Shown here in pieces: positions 1 through 10,651 of a stretch of 64,000 nt of DNA. This stretch comes from Anthopleura xanthogrammica (taxonomy: Eukaryota > Cnidaria > Anthozoa > Actiniaria > Actiniidae), in assembly GCA_964019055.1 (NCBI GenBank), contig OZ025206.1, forward strand, positions 25,788,906 to 25,852,905. The letters run 5' to 3'. How positions within the stretch are numbered: position 1 is the stretch's first letter; each line of letters begins with the position of its first letter. The position numbers and the translations under genes are program-made. A model generated the notes under the pieces. That model worked only from the letters and a program-made list of their open reading frames with translations, did not search any database and was not told the DNA's origin.

Positions 1-110
1 TCTCACTTTTGATGACTCCATTAGCTAAGTTACAAAAAAGCACGCAAGCGTTGGAAGGCGTTAACAAGCATGAATAGAGCTATAACTTGAGGATAAGCTA
101 ATGTTTGTAC

Positions 111-165
111 CCCTTAGCTGGTTAATGAGGTCTTCGTTGCTTTGTCCTTGGGATTTCCAAGCCAT
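111..165 (-). CDS. PCMT1: Protein-L-isoaspartate O-methyltransferase, first coding exon (partial)
   Basis: The minus strand from 165 reads MAWKSQGQSNEDLINQLRG. This is the typical start of animal protein-L-isoaspartate (D-aspartate) O-methyltransferase, a cytosolic repair enzyme that methylates isoaspartyl residues with S-adenosylmethionine. A donor follows at 110-109 (G|GTACAA), giving a phase-1 exon of 55 nt. Exon 2 onward would lie left of position 1, so the catalytic domain is not visible. The frame stays open upstream to 393, which would allow an N-terminal extension, but the family match begins exactly at this Met, so I chose it. The call rests on 18 residues: the match is distinctive but short. 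The next exon-like stretch (506-647) is on the other strand. Confidence 0.6.
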
Positions 166-505
166 ATTTCGTGTTAAAATTCTGCACCCCAAGAATAATC
201 TACTTGCAGCAGGCCACATCCAACATCCAAGATCGTCACCAGTCATCCTAGTCTTTCTCTTAGACCTTACCACAGGTAACCCAAACCCATTCAACTTATT
301 TTTATATTTTGACCATGAATCGTGGATTATTTTTAATTTATCTATTGATTTATAAATACACATGCATGGACAACTATAATTTTTAGCTGGCAAATATTGA
401 CGTTAAAATAAGATAGTGTGTTATTATAGATTAATAATTTTGTAGTATTGGTTACCCTGTGGTAAATGTGTGCTCATTGTCTTTAACGCGAGTCCGCTGA
501 ACCAG
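166..505. other. Upstream region of the PCMT1-like gene
   Basis: This stretch separates the minus-strand methyltransferase exon from the plus-strand exon-like stretch at 506. It is AT-rich and would hold the 5' UTR and promoter of the former. I see no clear TATA box or repeat. Confidence 0.3.
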
Positions 506-647
506 TTTTCCCGCCAAAGTTTAAAGATGGATCATCATGGATTATCGCTAGTAAAGAAACGCTAAGATATCTTATCACATGGGATGGATCATTTATTACT
601 TCTGCGAAGGATGTTGACATCTACTTTTCTTCAGTCTGCTCTCAAAG
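506..647 (+). CDS. Possible internal exon of an unrecognised gene
   Basis: After an AG at 504-505 the frame from 508 is open through 647, where a strong donor follows (CAAAG|GTAAGAA). The reading has 46 codons plus split codons at both ends. It includes SSWIIASKETLRYLITWDG and, near its end, DVDIYFSSVCSQ. The composition looks like protein (four aromatic residues, charged residues, two Trp) rather than random AT-rich sequence. The acceptor is weak because its pyrimidine tract is poor, and the frame is open from 487, so the true 5' edge is uncertain. I do not recognise the family and found no partner exon downstream. It may be a lone exon of a neighbouring gene, a remnant, or chance. Confidence 0.35.
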
Positions 648-743
648 GTAAGAATTATTTTCTATTTTAAATTGAATGAAAGGTTAACTCATGAAGCATT
701 TTCGTAGTGGGAGTAGTCAGGTAGTAAAATAAGCTTAACTTAA

Positions 744-899
744 CTTCACCACTTTCCATACAATGGTCCACTGGTCAAACACAAAGCATTCAATCGAGGC
801 TGCAAGGGAATTTCAAAGGATTATTCAAATTTGAACCTTGCAGCCTCGACTGAATGTATTGTGTTTGACCAGTGAACGGATGTATGGAAAGTGGTGAAG
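744..899. mobile_element. Foldback (MITE-like) element
   Basis: A 64-nt arm at 744-807 is the reverse complement of 836-899 with about seven mismatches, separated by a 28-nt loop. The outer end is CTTCACCACTTTCCATAC. No coding capacity. It has the form of a non-autonomous foldback element. Confidence 0.6.
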
Positions 900-1146
900 G
901 ATTATTATTCATCACTTCTTTTCTTACAAAGGGGTGTCATGGGCATCCTAGGACCCCCTAGATACTCTCCCCTACACTTGGTACGTAAAAAAAAAAATTG
1001 GAAATTTTCAACCTGAATGTGTGGGAGGGGGGGCAGTAATTGGTCAATCAATCAGTTTTATTTGGCTCATTATATACAATCATACATATGGATAGAAGGA
1101 AATATATGAGAAACAAAGTGATAGAAAGAGAACATATTAGTCATAA

Positions 1147-1573
1147 GGAAATACATTCTCGTACCCAGAGCCTCCTCAACTTTCTAACCAAAGATCGTAG
1201 GCTCTGGGCAACCCTAGAAATATATCAAATTTCATTGGCTGTTGATAATAACATAGCAATGAGCTCTGATTGGTTAATAGGATAAACAAACATACCAACG
1301 GAAACCAAGCAAGCCAAATTGACTAGAATGGTTATATATCTTTGAATCTTGAATCAAATCCTATTTCCATTTGTCGAACATAATAAACTTTTGCACACAG
1401 AAGTCATAAACAAGCCATTAGAAAGGTTGAGACAGCATTTTATAGTCAGTGATCCTGAGATAGAGCATTTGCTCTGAGGACCTGGTCAAAAGATTCTGGC
1501 ATCCTGTCAGTAGGTTTCCCAGAGCCTACGATTGCTTATGAGTAGGGTCTGGGAACAAGAATGAAGGAAATAC
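1147..1573. mobile_element. Inverted-repeat element, possible non-autonomous DNA transposon
   Basis: The segment around 1152-1221 (with CCCAGAGCCT and GATCGTAGGCTCTGGG) recurs inverted at about 1507-1566 (AGAGCCTACGATTG, then AGGGTCTGGGAACAAGAAT). The arms are diverged and the interior of about 285 bp is non-coding. Confidence 0.45.
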
Positions 1574-2013
1574 AGATACATATTAATTACAGTATATACA
1601 AACAGGGGCAGATCCAGGGGAGGGGTGCAGGGGGTGTGCCCTTTGTGGGCAGCACCCTTCCCTGAAGAAAATCCTGGATCCAACCCTGACAAACCATATC
1701 AGACTGCATATTAGTCGCATTGTTGAATAGTTAGATAGATTTATCTAACTTGGATAACTTTTTAGGTGATGTCACCTAACATAGTAAATGAATGCCAAAG
1801 CAACGGTCATGTGAATCTGGGGGTTTACTTCATTAGCAGAGAATGCATGAAGAGACATTTGCTTGTATCATTGTTTTCCCTCCCCTAATTCTCATACTGT
1901 TGGTACCTGAATTTTCAATTTATGTGACATCAGCTAGAATAGTAAATAACTTATCTAATTTAGGTCTTGTCTGACTACATGCACATAGAAAAGTTTATAA
2001 ATAGCTCAGCTAC

Positions 2014-2105
2014 TATACAATACAATACAATACAATAAACTTTATTAAAAGAGGGTGACATACTAACCCATTGAGTTATCTAACTTATGGCCCTCAACTG
2101 GAGCT
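2014..2105 (-). mobile_element. Probable LINE-type 3' tail with (TATTG)n
   Basis: A run of ACAAT pentamers at about 2016-2035 is followed by AAACTTTATTAAAAGAGGG and ATCTAACTTATGGCCCTCAA. The same elements in the same order appear inverted at 6945-7030. A conserved short 3' region ending in a pentamer microsatellite is typical of non-LTR retrotransposon tails. No reverse transcriptase is present. Confidence 0.45.
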
Positions 2106-2502
2106 TTAACTCTTTTAAATATTATATTATATTTATAAATATGCATAAATGAGTAGAGTTCATCCTAATAAAAACTTGAACTTATAAATTAATATAAGTC
2201 AGTTTGCAGTAGTAAAGGTGTGCACAATTTGCACAATTTGGCACTAAATAGCACTGATTAAACAATAGGAAACAATATCTGGATTTCCACGGTCAGGGAA
2301 TTGCCAGGAAATTTGGATTTTGGTCATTGAATTTTTACAATTTACCCAAAGTCAGCGAAAAGTCAGGGAAATCCTGTCAGCCTTCAAAAATCGTTTTTAA
2401 GATTTAAAATTTAAAAATTTGGAATTTTTAGTTGGGCTTCCTGTGCTTGTGCTATCATTTTTCATAATGTAGCAAACTTTTTACCATTTCCATTGTGACC
2501 TT

Positions 2503-2822
2503 AAGTGAACTCAACATGATAAATGTATTATCTGTAGGTGTTTTAAATGTGTTATCTGTAGATAAAAACCTACAGATAATACATTTATCATGTCGAGTTC
2601 ACTTGATATCAGGGATTGGCTGAGGGCTCTCGACCAATCAGAAGCGGGATAGTGAGTAAAATGTATAATAATAGATATTGCACATTTTACTCACTATCTC
2701 ACCTCTGATTTGCTGAGGATATTCAGCCAATCACTGATATATTGTGTGGACTTGATATGATAAATATATTATCTGTTAGAATTTTCTACAGATAATACAT
2801 TCATCGTGCAAGTTCATTCAAG
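2503..2822. mobile_element. Composite palindromic element (three hairpins)
   Basis: Hairpin 1 (2503-2605) pairs the segment containing GATAAATGTATTATCTGTAG with its inverse. Hairpin 2 (about 2606-2741) pairs a 55-nt segment starting ATATCAGGGATTGGCTGAG with the segment ending CAGCCAATCACTGATAT. Hairpin 3 (about 2757-2815) repeats the ATAATATATTATCTGTTAG-type arm. The outermost arms also pair with each other (GAACTCAACATGATAAATG near 2507 with the inverse of the 2785-2822 end), so the whole block behaves as one element with internal inverted copies. Confidence 0.55.
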
Positions 2823-4159
2823 TTCAGGGAAAACTTTTCCTCTTTTTTTGAAAGTAGAATCAAATCTTCATTTTCTTAGTTTACAATATGTATACTCAAA
2901 CAATTAATAGATTAGCCTTTTGATTGATATCATAATTTATCAAGACCTGAAAGCATCGCCAGAAAACCGCGACATGCAAGTGCGGTCAGCGGTATTCAAT
3001 GGGCGCATTGCGCATGCGTTTAATAAGTGGAAACAGAAAAAACCTACTCTATCGAAGATATTTAAACAAGGGAATCAATATTAAGGCCCATCTCGACTAT
3101 ATCTTAGAATTTTTTTAGTAGAAACTCGCGCTTTTTTCAAAAGTTCCCGCAAGTTTAGTAAAGACCGCTGACATTTCTGATTTATTCGCGGGCTAACGGA
3201 CCTTCCTGCGATGGTACATACATTTGGGCGCTATTTTCTGGGAGTCCCACTGGATATTCGGACCAAATATGCTATTGTGTGCCCCGATCGAGAGTTGCTC
3301 TTCAAAATGGCGTTTCAACTATGAGATTTGGCGTATTCTTTGCGAAGATATCAAGCCCCGAAGTCAGGGCATTTTGCGAACTTTAACGGGGAAACATGGA
3401 GGTATTTTTAAGCTGTTTAACTGCTGTTATTGTTCAGCAATCGAAAGGAAACCTCGGATTTTATCCTAGAGCCGAGACTTAGTTTCGAGCTGGTGCTCAA
3501 ATAATTAAACAATATTTCTGAATGCAGACATTTGTTTCTTTTGTCGTCTATTCTCTGTTTCGGCGAATTACAAACTAATTTAACTTTCGTTTATTTTTCC
3601 GTTCTCATACGAACCTCTGCTTTCAGTGCGATTTCTCTAGGAGTCATTTTGAAATTTAAAAAGGAAACCTCAAATTTAGATTAAAGTAATATTTTTCTTG
3701 CAGGTTATAATGTCCTATAAATGAATTACAAATTGTGATGCAGACATTTTTGATCCGCCAACACACAGGCTATATTTTAGACACTTTTTGTTTTAAACCC
3801 ATACATTTCTCATAACTTTTCGCCGGCCGTATTTTCTTCTGAGCCGGGTTAACCATGCGTGACATGGGTAGCGGCGCGGTTTTCTGGCGATGAGGTTTTC
3901 CATTTTATATTGAGGGGAGGGTAAGTTATGAAAAACTCGTTACAGGACACACAAATACGCCCTAATGTAAGAAATGGAAGTTTTATTAAAGTATTTCTTT
4001 CAAAATTATTGTATTCAAAAACCGAGCTTGGGCTACCTGTGCCTTGAGCATGCGCACACTAAGCCTAATGCAATTTATGTTCGAGGAAGACTCGGGCAGA
4101 GATGTCACATGATTTCATACTAATAGGCTCGAGCTGTCCACGTTCAGTTTCGATTCCCG
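2823..4159. other. Non-coding region, nothing recognised
   Basis: AT-rich single-copy-looking sequence. A plus-strand open frame at 3224-3469 (81 codons) has no recognisable domain, no splice context and ordinary AT-rich composition, so I do not call it. Confidence 0.4.
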
Positions 4160-4444
4160 TCAGGTCGACTTGGATTCAGTTTTCCGAGCCCCAGTACAGG
4201 CTAGTGTCTTCTGAATAATTTTTCTAGCACGCTTAGCCGGCGTTTTCAAATTTATCCTCTCTAGAGAGCGTTTTCGAAGAGTTCCGTTTTCGGTTGAGAA
4301 TTTATCCGGTCTATCCGGATTCGTGCGGATTAGCGTGGACGGAAAGCCTAATCGTATAAATAAAGTTGCGTCTTTAAATTTCAGTATCCCGGCGTGGACG
4401 GGGCCGATTAGAGCTTTTAAGTTGTGACGTATTTCCGGGTCCAT
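4160..4444. repeat. Possible dispersed repeat with GTGTGGACGG-like motifs
   Basis: This stretch contains GCGTGGACGGAAAGCC (about 4332) and GGCGTGGACGGGGCC (about 4389), with CGTTTTCAAATTTATCC and CGTTTTCGAAGAGTTCC. I recall such blocks as common dispersed DNA in marine invertebrate genomes. The minus-strand open frame here (94 codons) is probably a by-product. Copy number was not tested. Confidence 0.3.
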
Positions 4445-4741
4445 CTACTCAAAAAATCTGCTAAAAAAAAGTGAAAAATGTTCTCATTGATTTAACCTCC
4501 ACCACAACACCACGTCGTCACGCAACGTTTCTCTCCCCACTAAGAGCGTCTGCGTAGGAGGCTACAACGTATGCCGTGAAGAAAAATCTTCATAGAACTG
4601 CTTTTCTCTTTGGACCCGGGCTTTTCAATGATCTTAGTTCTGATCTCAAACAGCTCTCTTTCCTTCGTCTTCGTTGACACCTAAATCTCTTGCTTTCACT
4701 CTTTTCTCTATAAAGTTAAAATTACGTAATCTATTTCGTTC

Positions 4742-4949
4742 GCGCATGTCCTTGGTTGAGCATCTGGAAGATCTCATGTGCTCTAACTGTTGCTATTCTA
4801 TAAACTGCAACTGTTTTTCACACAATCATTATATGTCAATATTCAGCGCATGTCCTTGGTTGAGCATCTGGAAGATCTCATGTGCTCTAACTGTTGCTAT
4901 TCTATAAACTGCAACTGTTTTTTACACAATCATTATATGTCAATATTCA
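4742..4949 (+). repeat. 104-bp tandem duplication
   Basis: The segment starting GCGCATGTCCTTGGTTGAGC at 4742 recurs at 4846 with period 104 and about one mismatch (TTTTTCACAC against TTTTTTACAC). No coding sequence is evident. Confidence 0.85.
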
Positions 4950-5117
4950 GTAATTCTCGCTATATTAGATTTCGAACCAATATCGTAGTACGTATTGTAT
5001 ATATATATTACTTTTAATAATTTAATTCTCGTTACATTTGTATTTCGGACCAATATTGAGTATTATATTATATATTATTTATGATTTATATTGTATATCT
5101 ATTTACAGCTTTTTCAA

Positions 5118-5258
5118 AATACTGAATACTGAATACTGAATACTGAATACTGCATACTGCATACTGAATACTGTATACTGAATACTGAATACTGAATACT
5201 GAATACTGTATACTGAATACTGCATACTGAATACTGAATACTGAATACTGCATACTGA

Positions 5259-5313
<55 letters not shown>

Positions 5314-5454
5314 AATACTGAATACTGAATACTGAATACTGCATACTGAATACTGAATACTGAATACTGAATACTGAATACTGAATACTGAATACTGAAT
5401 ACTGCATACTGCATACTGAATACTGAATACTGAATACTGAATACTGAATACTGA

Positions 5455-5488
<34 letters not shown>

Positions 5489-5699
5489 AATACTGAATAC
5501 TGCATACTGAATACTGAATACTGAATACTGAATACTGAATACTGAATACTGAATACTGAATACTGCATACTGCATACTGCATACTGAATACTGAATACTG
5601 AATACTGAATACTGCATACTGAATACTGCATACTGCATACTGAATACTGAATACTGCATACTGAATACTGAATACTGAATACTGAATACTGAATACTGA

Positions 5700-5733
<34 letters not shown>

Positions 5734-5965
5734 AATACTGCATACTGAATACTGAATACTGAATACTGAATACTGCATACTGCATACTGAATACTGAATA
5801 CTGAATACTGAATACTGAATACTGAATACTGCATACTGCATACTGCATACTGAATACTGAATACTGAATACTGCATACTGAATACTGAATACTGAATACT
5901 GTATACTGAATACTGTATACTGAATACTGAATACTGCAAACTGAATACTGAATACTGAATACTGT

Positions 5966-5999
<34 letters not shown>

Positions 6000-6315
6000 A
6001 ATACTGAATACTGAATACTGCATACTGAATACTGCATACTGCATACTGAATACTGCATACTGAATACTGAATACTGAATACTGCATACTGAATACTGCAT
6101 ACTGCATACTGAATACTGAATACTGCATACTGAATACTGCATACTGCATACTGAATACTGCATACTGAATACTGCATACTGCATACTGAATACTGCATAC
6201 TGCATACTGAATACTGCATACTGAATACTGAATACTGCATACTGAATACTGAATACTGAATACTGCATACTGAATACTGAATACTGAATACTGAATACTG
6301 CATACTGCATACTGA

Positions 6316-6349
<34 letters not shown>

Positions 6350-6532
6350 AATACTGAATACTGAATACTGAATACTGAATACTGAATACTGCATACTGCA
6401 TACTGAATACTGAATACTGCATACTGAATACTGAATACTGCATACTGCATACTGAATACTGCATACTGAATACTGAATACTGAATACTGCATACTGCATA
6501 CTGAATACTGCATACTGCATACTGAATACTGA

Positions 6533-6580
<48 letters not shown>

Positions 6581-6581
6581 A

Positions 6582-6615
<34 letters not shown>

Positions 6616-6623
6616 AATACTGC

Positions 6624-6624
<1 letters not shown>
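5118..6624. repeat. Heptamer satellite ATACTG(A/C), about 215 copies
   Basis: The array is an almost unbroken series of 7-bp units read as AATACTG or CATACTG, with rare TATACTG and one CAAACTG. Only the first base varies between A and C, and its order along the array looks irregular. Because 7 is not a multiple of 3 and no unit makes a stop, all three minus-strand frames are open for over 500 codons; these are not genes. The right end runs into a TAA/ATA microsatellite. Confidence 0.95.
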
Positions 6625-6659
<35 letters not shown>

Positions 6660-6662
6660 TTT
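6625..6662. repeat. (AAT)n microsatellite
   Basis: AAT triplets directly abut the right end of the heptamer array, followed by an AT-rich palindrome containing ATATGCGCAT. Confidence 0.8.
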
Positions 6663-6944
6663 ATTATTTATATTGCGCATATTATAATAATCATATGCGC
6701 ATAAGGCCGAAATGCATTTGGGTCATGTAATATTGTTTAAAGTAAAATAAATAGTAATAATTTATTATATTTTTAGTGCATTCCATCCAAAACAATATAC
6801 TAGCTACAAACAAAGACCAAATCGCTGTATATTTACTTTTTATTTCAAATTAATGAGACCCACAATGCCCTTTGGTCTTGGAATGCACTATTCAGTATGC
6901 AGCATTAAGTATTCAACGTTTTTTTGAAATAGCTGTATATATCT

Positions 6945-7030
6945 TTTGAGGGCCGTAAGTTAGAAAACTGTAAAAGGTTATTGCGTTTCCCTCTTGAAAT
7001 AAAGTTATTGTATTGTATTGTATTGTAAGT
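6945..7030 (+). mobile_element. Probable LINE-type 3' tail with (TATTG)n
   Basis: The sequence reads GAGGGCCGTAAGTTAGAAAA, then TCCCTCTTGAAATAAAGTTA, then four TATTG pentamers. It is the inverted counterpart of 2014-2105. Confidence 0.45.
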
Positions 7031-8036
7031 CGTTTTTCTATACGATTGACGTCACACTGAAAACGAAAGCGACCACATTTTGGTTATTTTGGTGGAATAT
7101 TTCTTGTTAAATTTCATCTACTGTAGCTAAGAAATAGGATATAGATACTTATATTTACAAGCATTCGCTTCTCGTGAGAGACTACTCTACCACTACGTAT
7201 AAATATACCATTTCATTCACTATTTACAACACTCAACTCACAGCTTGATTTTTACGTAGGAAGAAAACGAGTTTTAAATCAAAAAATCTAGTCGCAAAAA
7301 AACTATGGCTGGAGTAGCTTCACTAGGAATTCAGTGACACTCCTTGTAAAACTTGTCTTTGCTCGCAGGTATAAAGACATTTGTTTATCGCACCGAAAAT
7401 CGACATTCTCTGCTTCATCTCGACCCGCGAGAACGACAAAAAGCGAAAGTGTTGTGCGAGATGGACTTTGTTTTTCTCTCAAAAAAGAGTGTTTGTTTTA
7501 AAGCCTCATAGAAAAGAACCGTTTTGAAAACACATTGTCAGTAGTACAAACACATTCTACATTCATTGTGTCTTATGATGTACATATCAAATTATATTTT
7601 AACTTAGTTTACTCTAATGTAAAGTTTTATTATTATTAGACTTTATCGTATAGACAGGTAGACAGGTGTCCCCAATTAGCTTGCACTGAGTGCAAACTAG
7701 GAATTTCTCACATTAATAAAGTGTATTATTGTTATTCTAATACCTTTCCCCCTTAATTTGTAATTTTTCACTTATTTCAATTATTTTTTGGTTTCACTTC
7801 TTGATGACTCATCACGATAGATGCCGAAATGATAGACTTTTAAGTCATTTCACTCACAGGATTGCCCGGTGAAAACCCTTGTTTTTGAGGTTTGTTTTAT
7901 GTTGTTGTATCAACTGGCAAAGTTCCGGAAAATTGACATTTACTTTTACGCATTTGCTCGTGAACGTCCTCAAGATATTCAAAAAATTATCCTTGTTTAA
8001 CGAGGGTGGTACTGTACTTAGCCAGTGGCCAACAAA
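7031..8036. other. Intergenic, nothing recognised
   Basis: AT-rich sequence downstream of the minus-strand GPCR. The short open frame at 7879-8073 has no domain signature. No repeat array or RNA gene seen. Confidence 0.4.
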
Positions 8037-8232
8037 ACTGTGGCCCTCGCTACTTGATCGAATTAAAATTTAGAAGTTAACTTATGTGGAGGGAGGAAAA
8101 CCGGAGAACCCGGAGAAAAACCCTCGAAGCACAGGAGAGAACCCGGCAACAAGTAACTCTACTCCTATTTGATGTCGAGTCCGTGGATCGCGCCTACGAC
8201 CACAGTAGTGCAGGAGAGGTGACGCATGTATT
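8037..8232 (-). mobile_element. SINE-like repeat copy, left flank of the GPCR
   Basis: The segment CTGTGGCCCTCGCTACTTGATCG, AAAACCGGAGAAC and CGAAGCACAGGAGAGAACC matches 9215-9345 in the same order and orientation. Its core GAACCCGGAGAA is also found at 18287 and 29520 in the same orientation. The copy at 29120-29626 carries a tRNA-like head, hence the minus-strand assignment. Confidence 0.5.
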
Positions 8233-8243
8233 AGCGGCGCACA

Positions 8244-9125
8244 TCACCCGTGCACCCATAAGACATCCACTCGTACACTATATCGCTGTTTAAGTCTCGT
8301 CAGTCCTCTTCTAAACTTCTCAAATCTCCAAAAGTAGATGAACGGGTTGATATTTGATTGTAGTACAGCAAAGGTATTGATCCACGGGAACGCGTGAAGG
8401 ACTTCGTTTGTAGGAACGAGCGGTATTAGTAGATATGGCAGCCATGATAGCAAGAGAAGACCCACCACGATTCCTACTGAAACAGTGGTTTTTTCGCCTT
8501 TAGGGAAGGTCTTCTGTGCTTGAGCACCAGGGGATGCTACCGTCAAAACTACTATCGAACGTGCTTTTTTCCTCGCCGTGATGTAAATCTTGATGTATAT
8601 GATGAGTATAGCCAGAGCCACGAAAACGATGTAATAATGGATGACTTTGACGGTCATGATCTGGGTGGTGACGAGGGTTGTTAGAACTAGTGCTAATCCA
8701 TAAGCAATCAGAGATACTACTACCACTGATTTGGTGGTAAGTCTTTCGATGTAACGAAATGGATAATGAACTGCTACATAGCGCTCAGCAGTTAGTAAAA
8801 CTAGGCTATTCAATGATGCTAGTGCTACGAAGAAGGTGCTGAAAGTCACGATTTTTAGATCAAGTCTGATTCCATTAAGAATACTGTCTAACAAAAGTGG
8901 TTGCCATACCACACAAGAGAGAAAATCAGAGCAAGTCAGGGAAGCCAAAAGGAAGTTTCTGTTCGTTCTTAGGGACGTAATATTCCATATTAAAAGAAGG
9001 ACGAGAAGGTTTGCCGTCGTCCCGAAAGAGCATCCAATGCTGTTGAGAATGGTAAGAAAGACGGTTTCTCCTTTGGGTAGTTTGTAAACTTCTAATCGAG
9101 TAGCTGCGGTGGTTGTGTTATTCAT
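8244..9125 (-). CDS. Intronless rhodopsin-family (class A) G-protein-coupled receptor
   Basis: This 293-residue single-exon protein has seven hydrophobic segments. Class A landmarks are present: Asn39 in TM1, Asp67 in TM2 (TCSDFLS), ERY at 114-116 ending TM3, SWLPY at 227-231 in TM6, and NPFIY at 260-264 in TM7 (NPxxY). Two Asn near the N-terminus sit in glycosylation-like contexts. The usual TM3 Cys and its extracellular loop 2 partner are both absent, and loop 2 is very short (about 153-164). A short loop 2 without that disulphide recalls adenosine- and melanocortin-like receptors, but I cannot assign a ligand. The length is short but complete for a compact receptor. The start is the first Met before TM1. 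Cnidarians have many such intronless orphan receptors. Related repeats lie on both sides. Confidence 0.85.
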   Translation of the reverse strand: MNNTTTAATRLEVYKLPKGETVFLTILNSIGCSFGTTANLLVLLLIWNITSLRTNRNFLLASLTCSDFLSCVVWQPLLLDSILNGIRLDLKIVTFSTFFVALASLNSLVLLTAERYVAVHYPFRYIERLTTKSVVVVSLIAYGLALVLTTLVTTQIMTVKVIHYYIVFVALAILIIYIKIYITARKKARSIVVLTVASPGAQAQKTFPKGEKTTVSVGIVVGLLLLSWLPYLLIPLVPTNEVLHAFPWINTFAVLQSNINPFIYFWRFEKFRRGLTRLKQRYSVRVDVLWVHG

Positions 9126-9214
9126 TGCCTAGAACGGACAAGTCTAAGACTCAGTTGATGTTTAAATTATAATAAAAAATGCTGAATTCAGCTAAAACCA
9201 GTAGCTAATGTACC

Positions 9215-9420
9215 TGTGGGCCTCATTTGTTGATCGAATTGGAATTTCAAAGTTAGTTATTGCAGAGGAAGGACTGAAAACCGGAGAACCAGAAGAAAAA
9301 CCCTTCGAAGCACAGGAGAGAACCAACAAGTAACTCTACTCACATAGATAATATGATGACAAGGAGGACGATCAAACCCTCGACAGTTATGAGAGCTTCC
9401 AGAAACGTCTGGCTAGAGAT
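9215..9420 (-). mobile_element. SINE-like repeat copy, right flank of the GPCR
   Basis: CTGTGGGCCTCATTTGTTGATCG, AAAACCGGAGAACCAGAAG and CGAAGCACAGGAGAGAACC match the copy at 8037-8232. The similarity fades after the ACTCTACTCACAT segment. Confidence 0.5.
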
Positions 9421-10404
9421 TTCTCTACTTAATTCCTAATTTTCGACCTCATTTATTTATCTCACACTTGAGAAGTGATGCATTTGTTTATCTGTTCAAT
9501 CGATCGAGTAAGCTATGATCTCTGATTTAACGGTATTCTGTTCTATGTCTTTACTTACCGTAAGTAATTTACTTTATCCTGAAGCACCTTGCTCAGTTTA
9601 GGCAGGGTCTGCCTTGAGTTTTACTGTCTTTGTGGTTGTTCCTTTCTCTTTGCTGGTCGTCAATCGCTCTAGGGAGCTAGTGATGCTGTGAGGCATATGA
9701 ACGTAGACAATATGGTTTTAAGGGTTTTTTTCCCCTGTGAGCTTCAATTTCCTGAGTCGTGTTTGGGCTTGATTTAAATGCATATATTAAAAAAACAAAT
9801 TAAGCAATATTGTATGATATCTTTTCTTTCCATGAATAGAACGGATGACTGTTCACTCTATTCTTGGCTGAATAAGCTGAAATAATGACCTACCAATCTA
9901 CCGGAAAGTGCAGTTTTTTTCTACCTCGCACTTCCAGGTGATCTGGAATCTAGACGCACAACGCATTGTTTGTCACATCGAAAATTTCCAAGTGCTTTCT
10001 ATTATCTCTTTGTCAAAATTAAATATCTCAACAACAACGACGAAATATGCTTTTTCTAAAAGATATTTGGTGATTCTTGGCACGGATGAGTTTTATTTTC
10101 TTTATTTTCAAGTAAAAGCTGTTATAAATCGAGACGAAAACCTAGAACTAGGGAACATTTAGCTACGAACAAAATGTTCGCTGATTGGCTAATTCCTTCG
10201 GCCTGAGAGAAGCGAGATCACCTGGCTTCTGTATTAATTTCAATCCAACGATGAAAGGACAAGAACAAATTTTTTTTCCCGTTTCACAATTGAATTGCCC
10301 CAAAAATGCAGGCAAAATTATCTCCAAAAAAATATGTTAATGGTGGAGGCTATTGCTTTAGTTTTTTAAATCTTGTCTTATTTCGTCCGCATAAACAAAA
10401 CAGA
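9421..10404. other. Intergenic, nothing recognised
   Basis: AT-rich sequence. The plus-strand open frame 9908-10162 has no domain features or splice context, so I do not call it. Confidence 0.4.
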
Positions 10405-10651
10405 CATAATGGGATGTTGAGGGGGCAATTATTGGAAAATTTATAGTATGCACAGCTGTCAGGGTCTTTTTATATAATTCAATGTTATCCATTGAGAAGC
10501 ACATTTAAAAACCAATTGAATTTGCTGATAGTGAAAGCAATATGCGAAACACACACAAACAAAAAAACAAAAAACAAAAAAAATTAAAAGTAAACCCGCC
10601 ACTCTATGCTTTATAAATATTTCCACGTTTGCCCCCTCAGCAACCCATAAT
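10405..10651. mobile_element. MITE-like element with GGGGGCAA ends
   Basis: The left end ATAATGGGATGTTGAGGGGG and the right end (inverse of GCCCCCTCAGCAACCCATAAT) form terminal inverted repeats of about 24 bp with few mismatches. The left 120 bp recur at 14881-15010, including TAGTATGCACAGCTGTCAGG. Confidence 0.6.

Noticed and set aside
3224..3469. Small plus-strand open frame of 81 codons
   Set aside because: No recognisable domain, no splice context and ordinary AT-rich composition.
5118..6624. CRISPR-like or telomere-like array
   Set aside because: There are no spacers, the unit does not match TTAGGG-type telomere repeats, and the sequence is clearly eukaryotic and intergenic.
5086..6680. 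Three minus-strand open frames of over 500 codons (Gln-Tyr-Ser-Val type)
   Set aside because: They are the three readings of one 7-bp satellite that contains no stop. The protein is a pure 7-residue echo of the DNA repeat.
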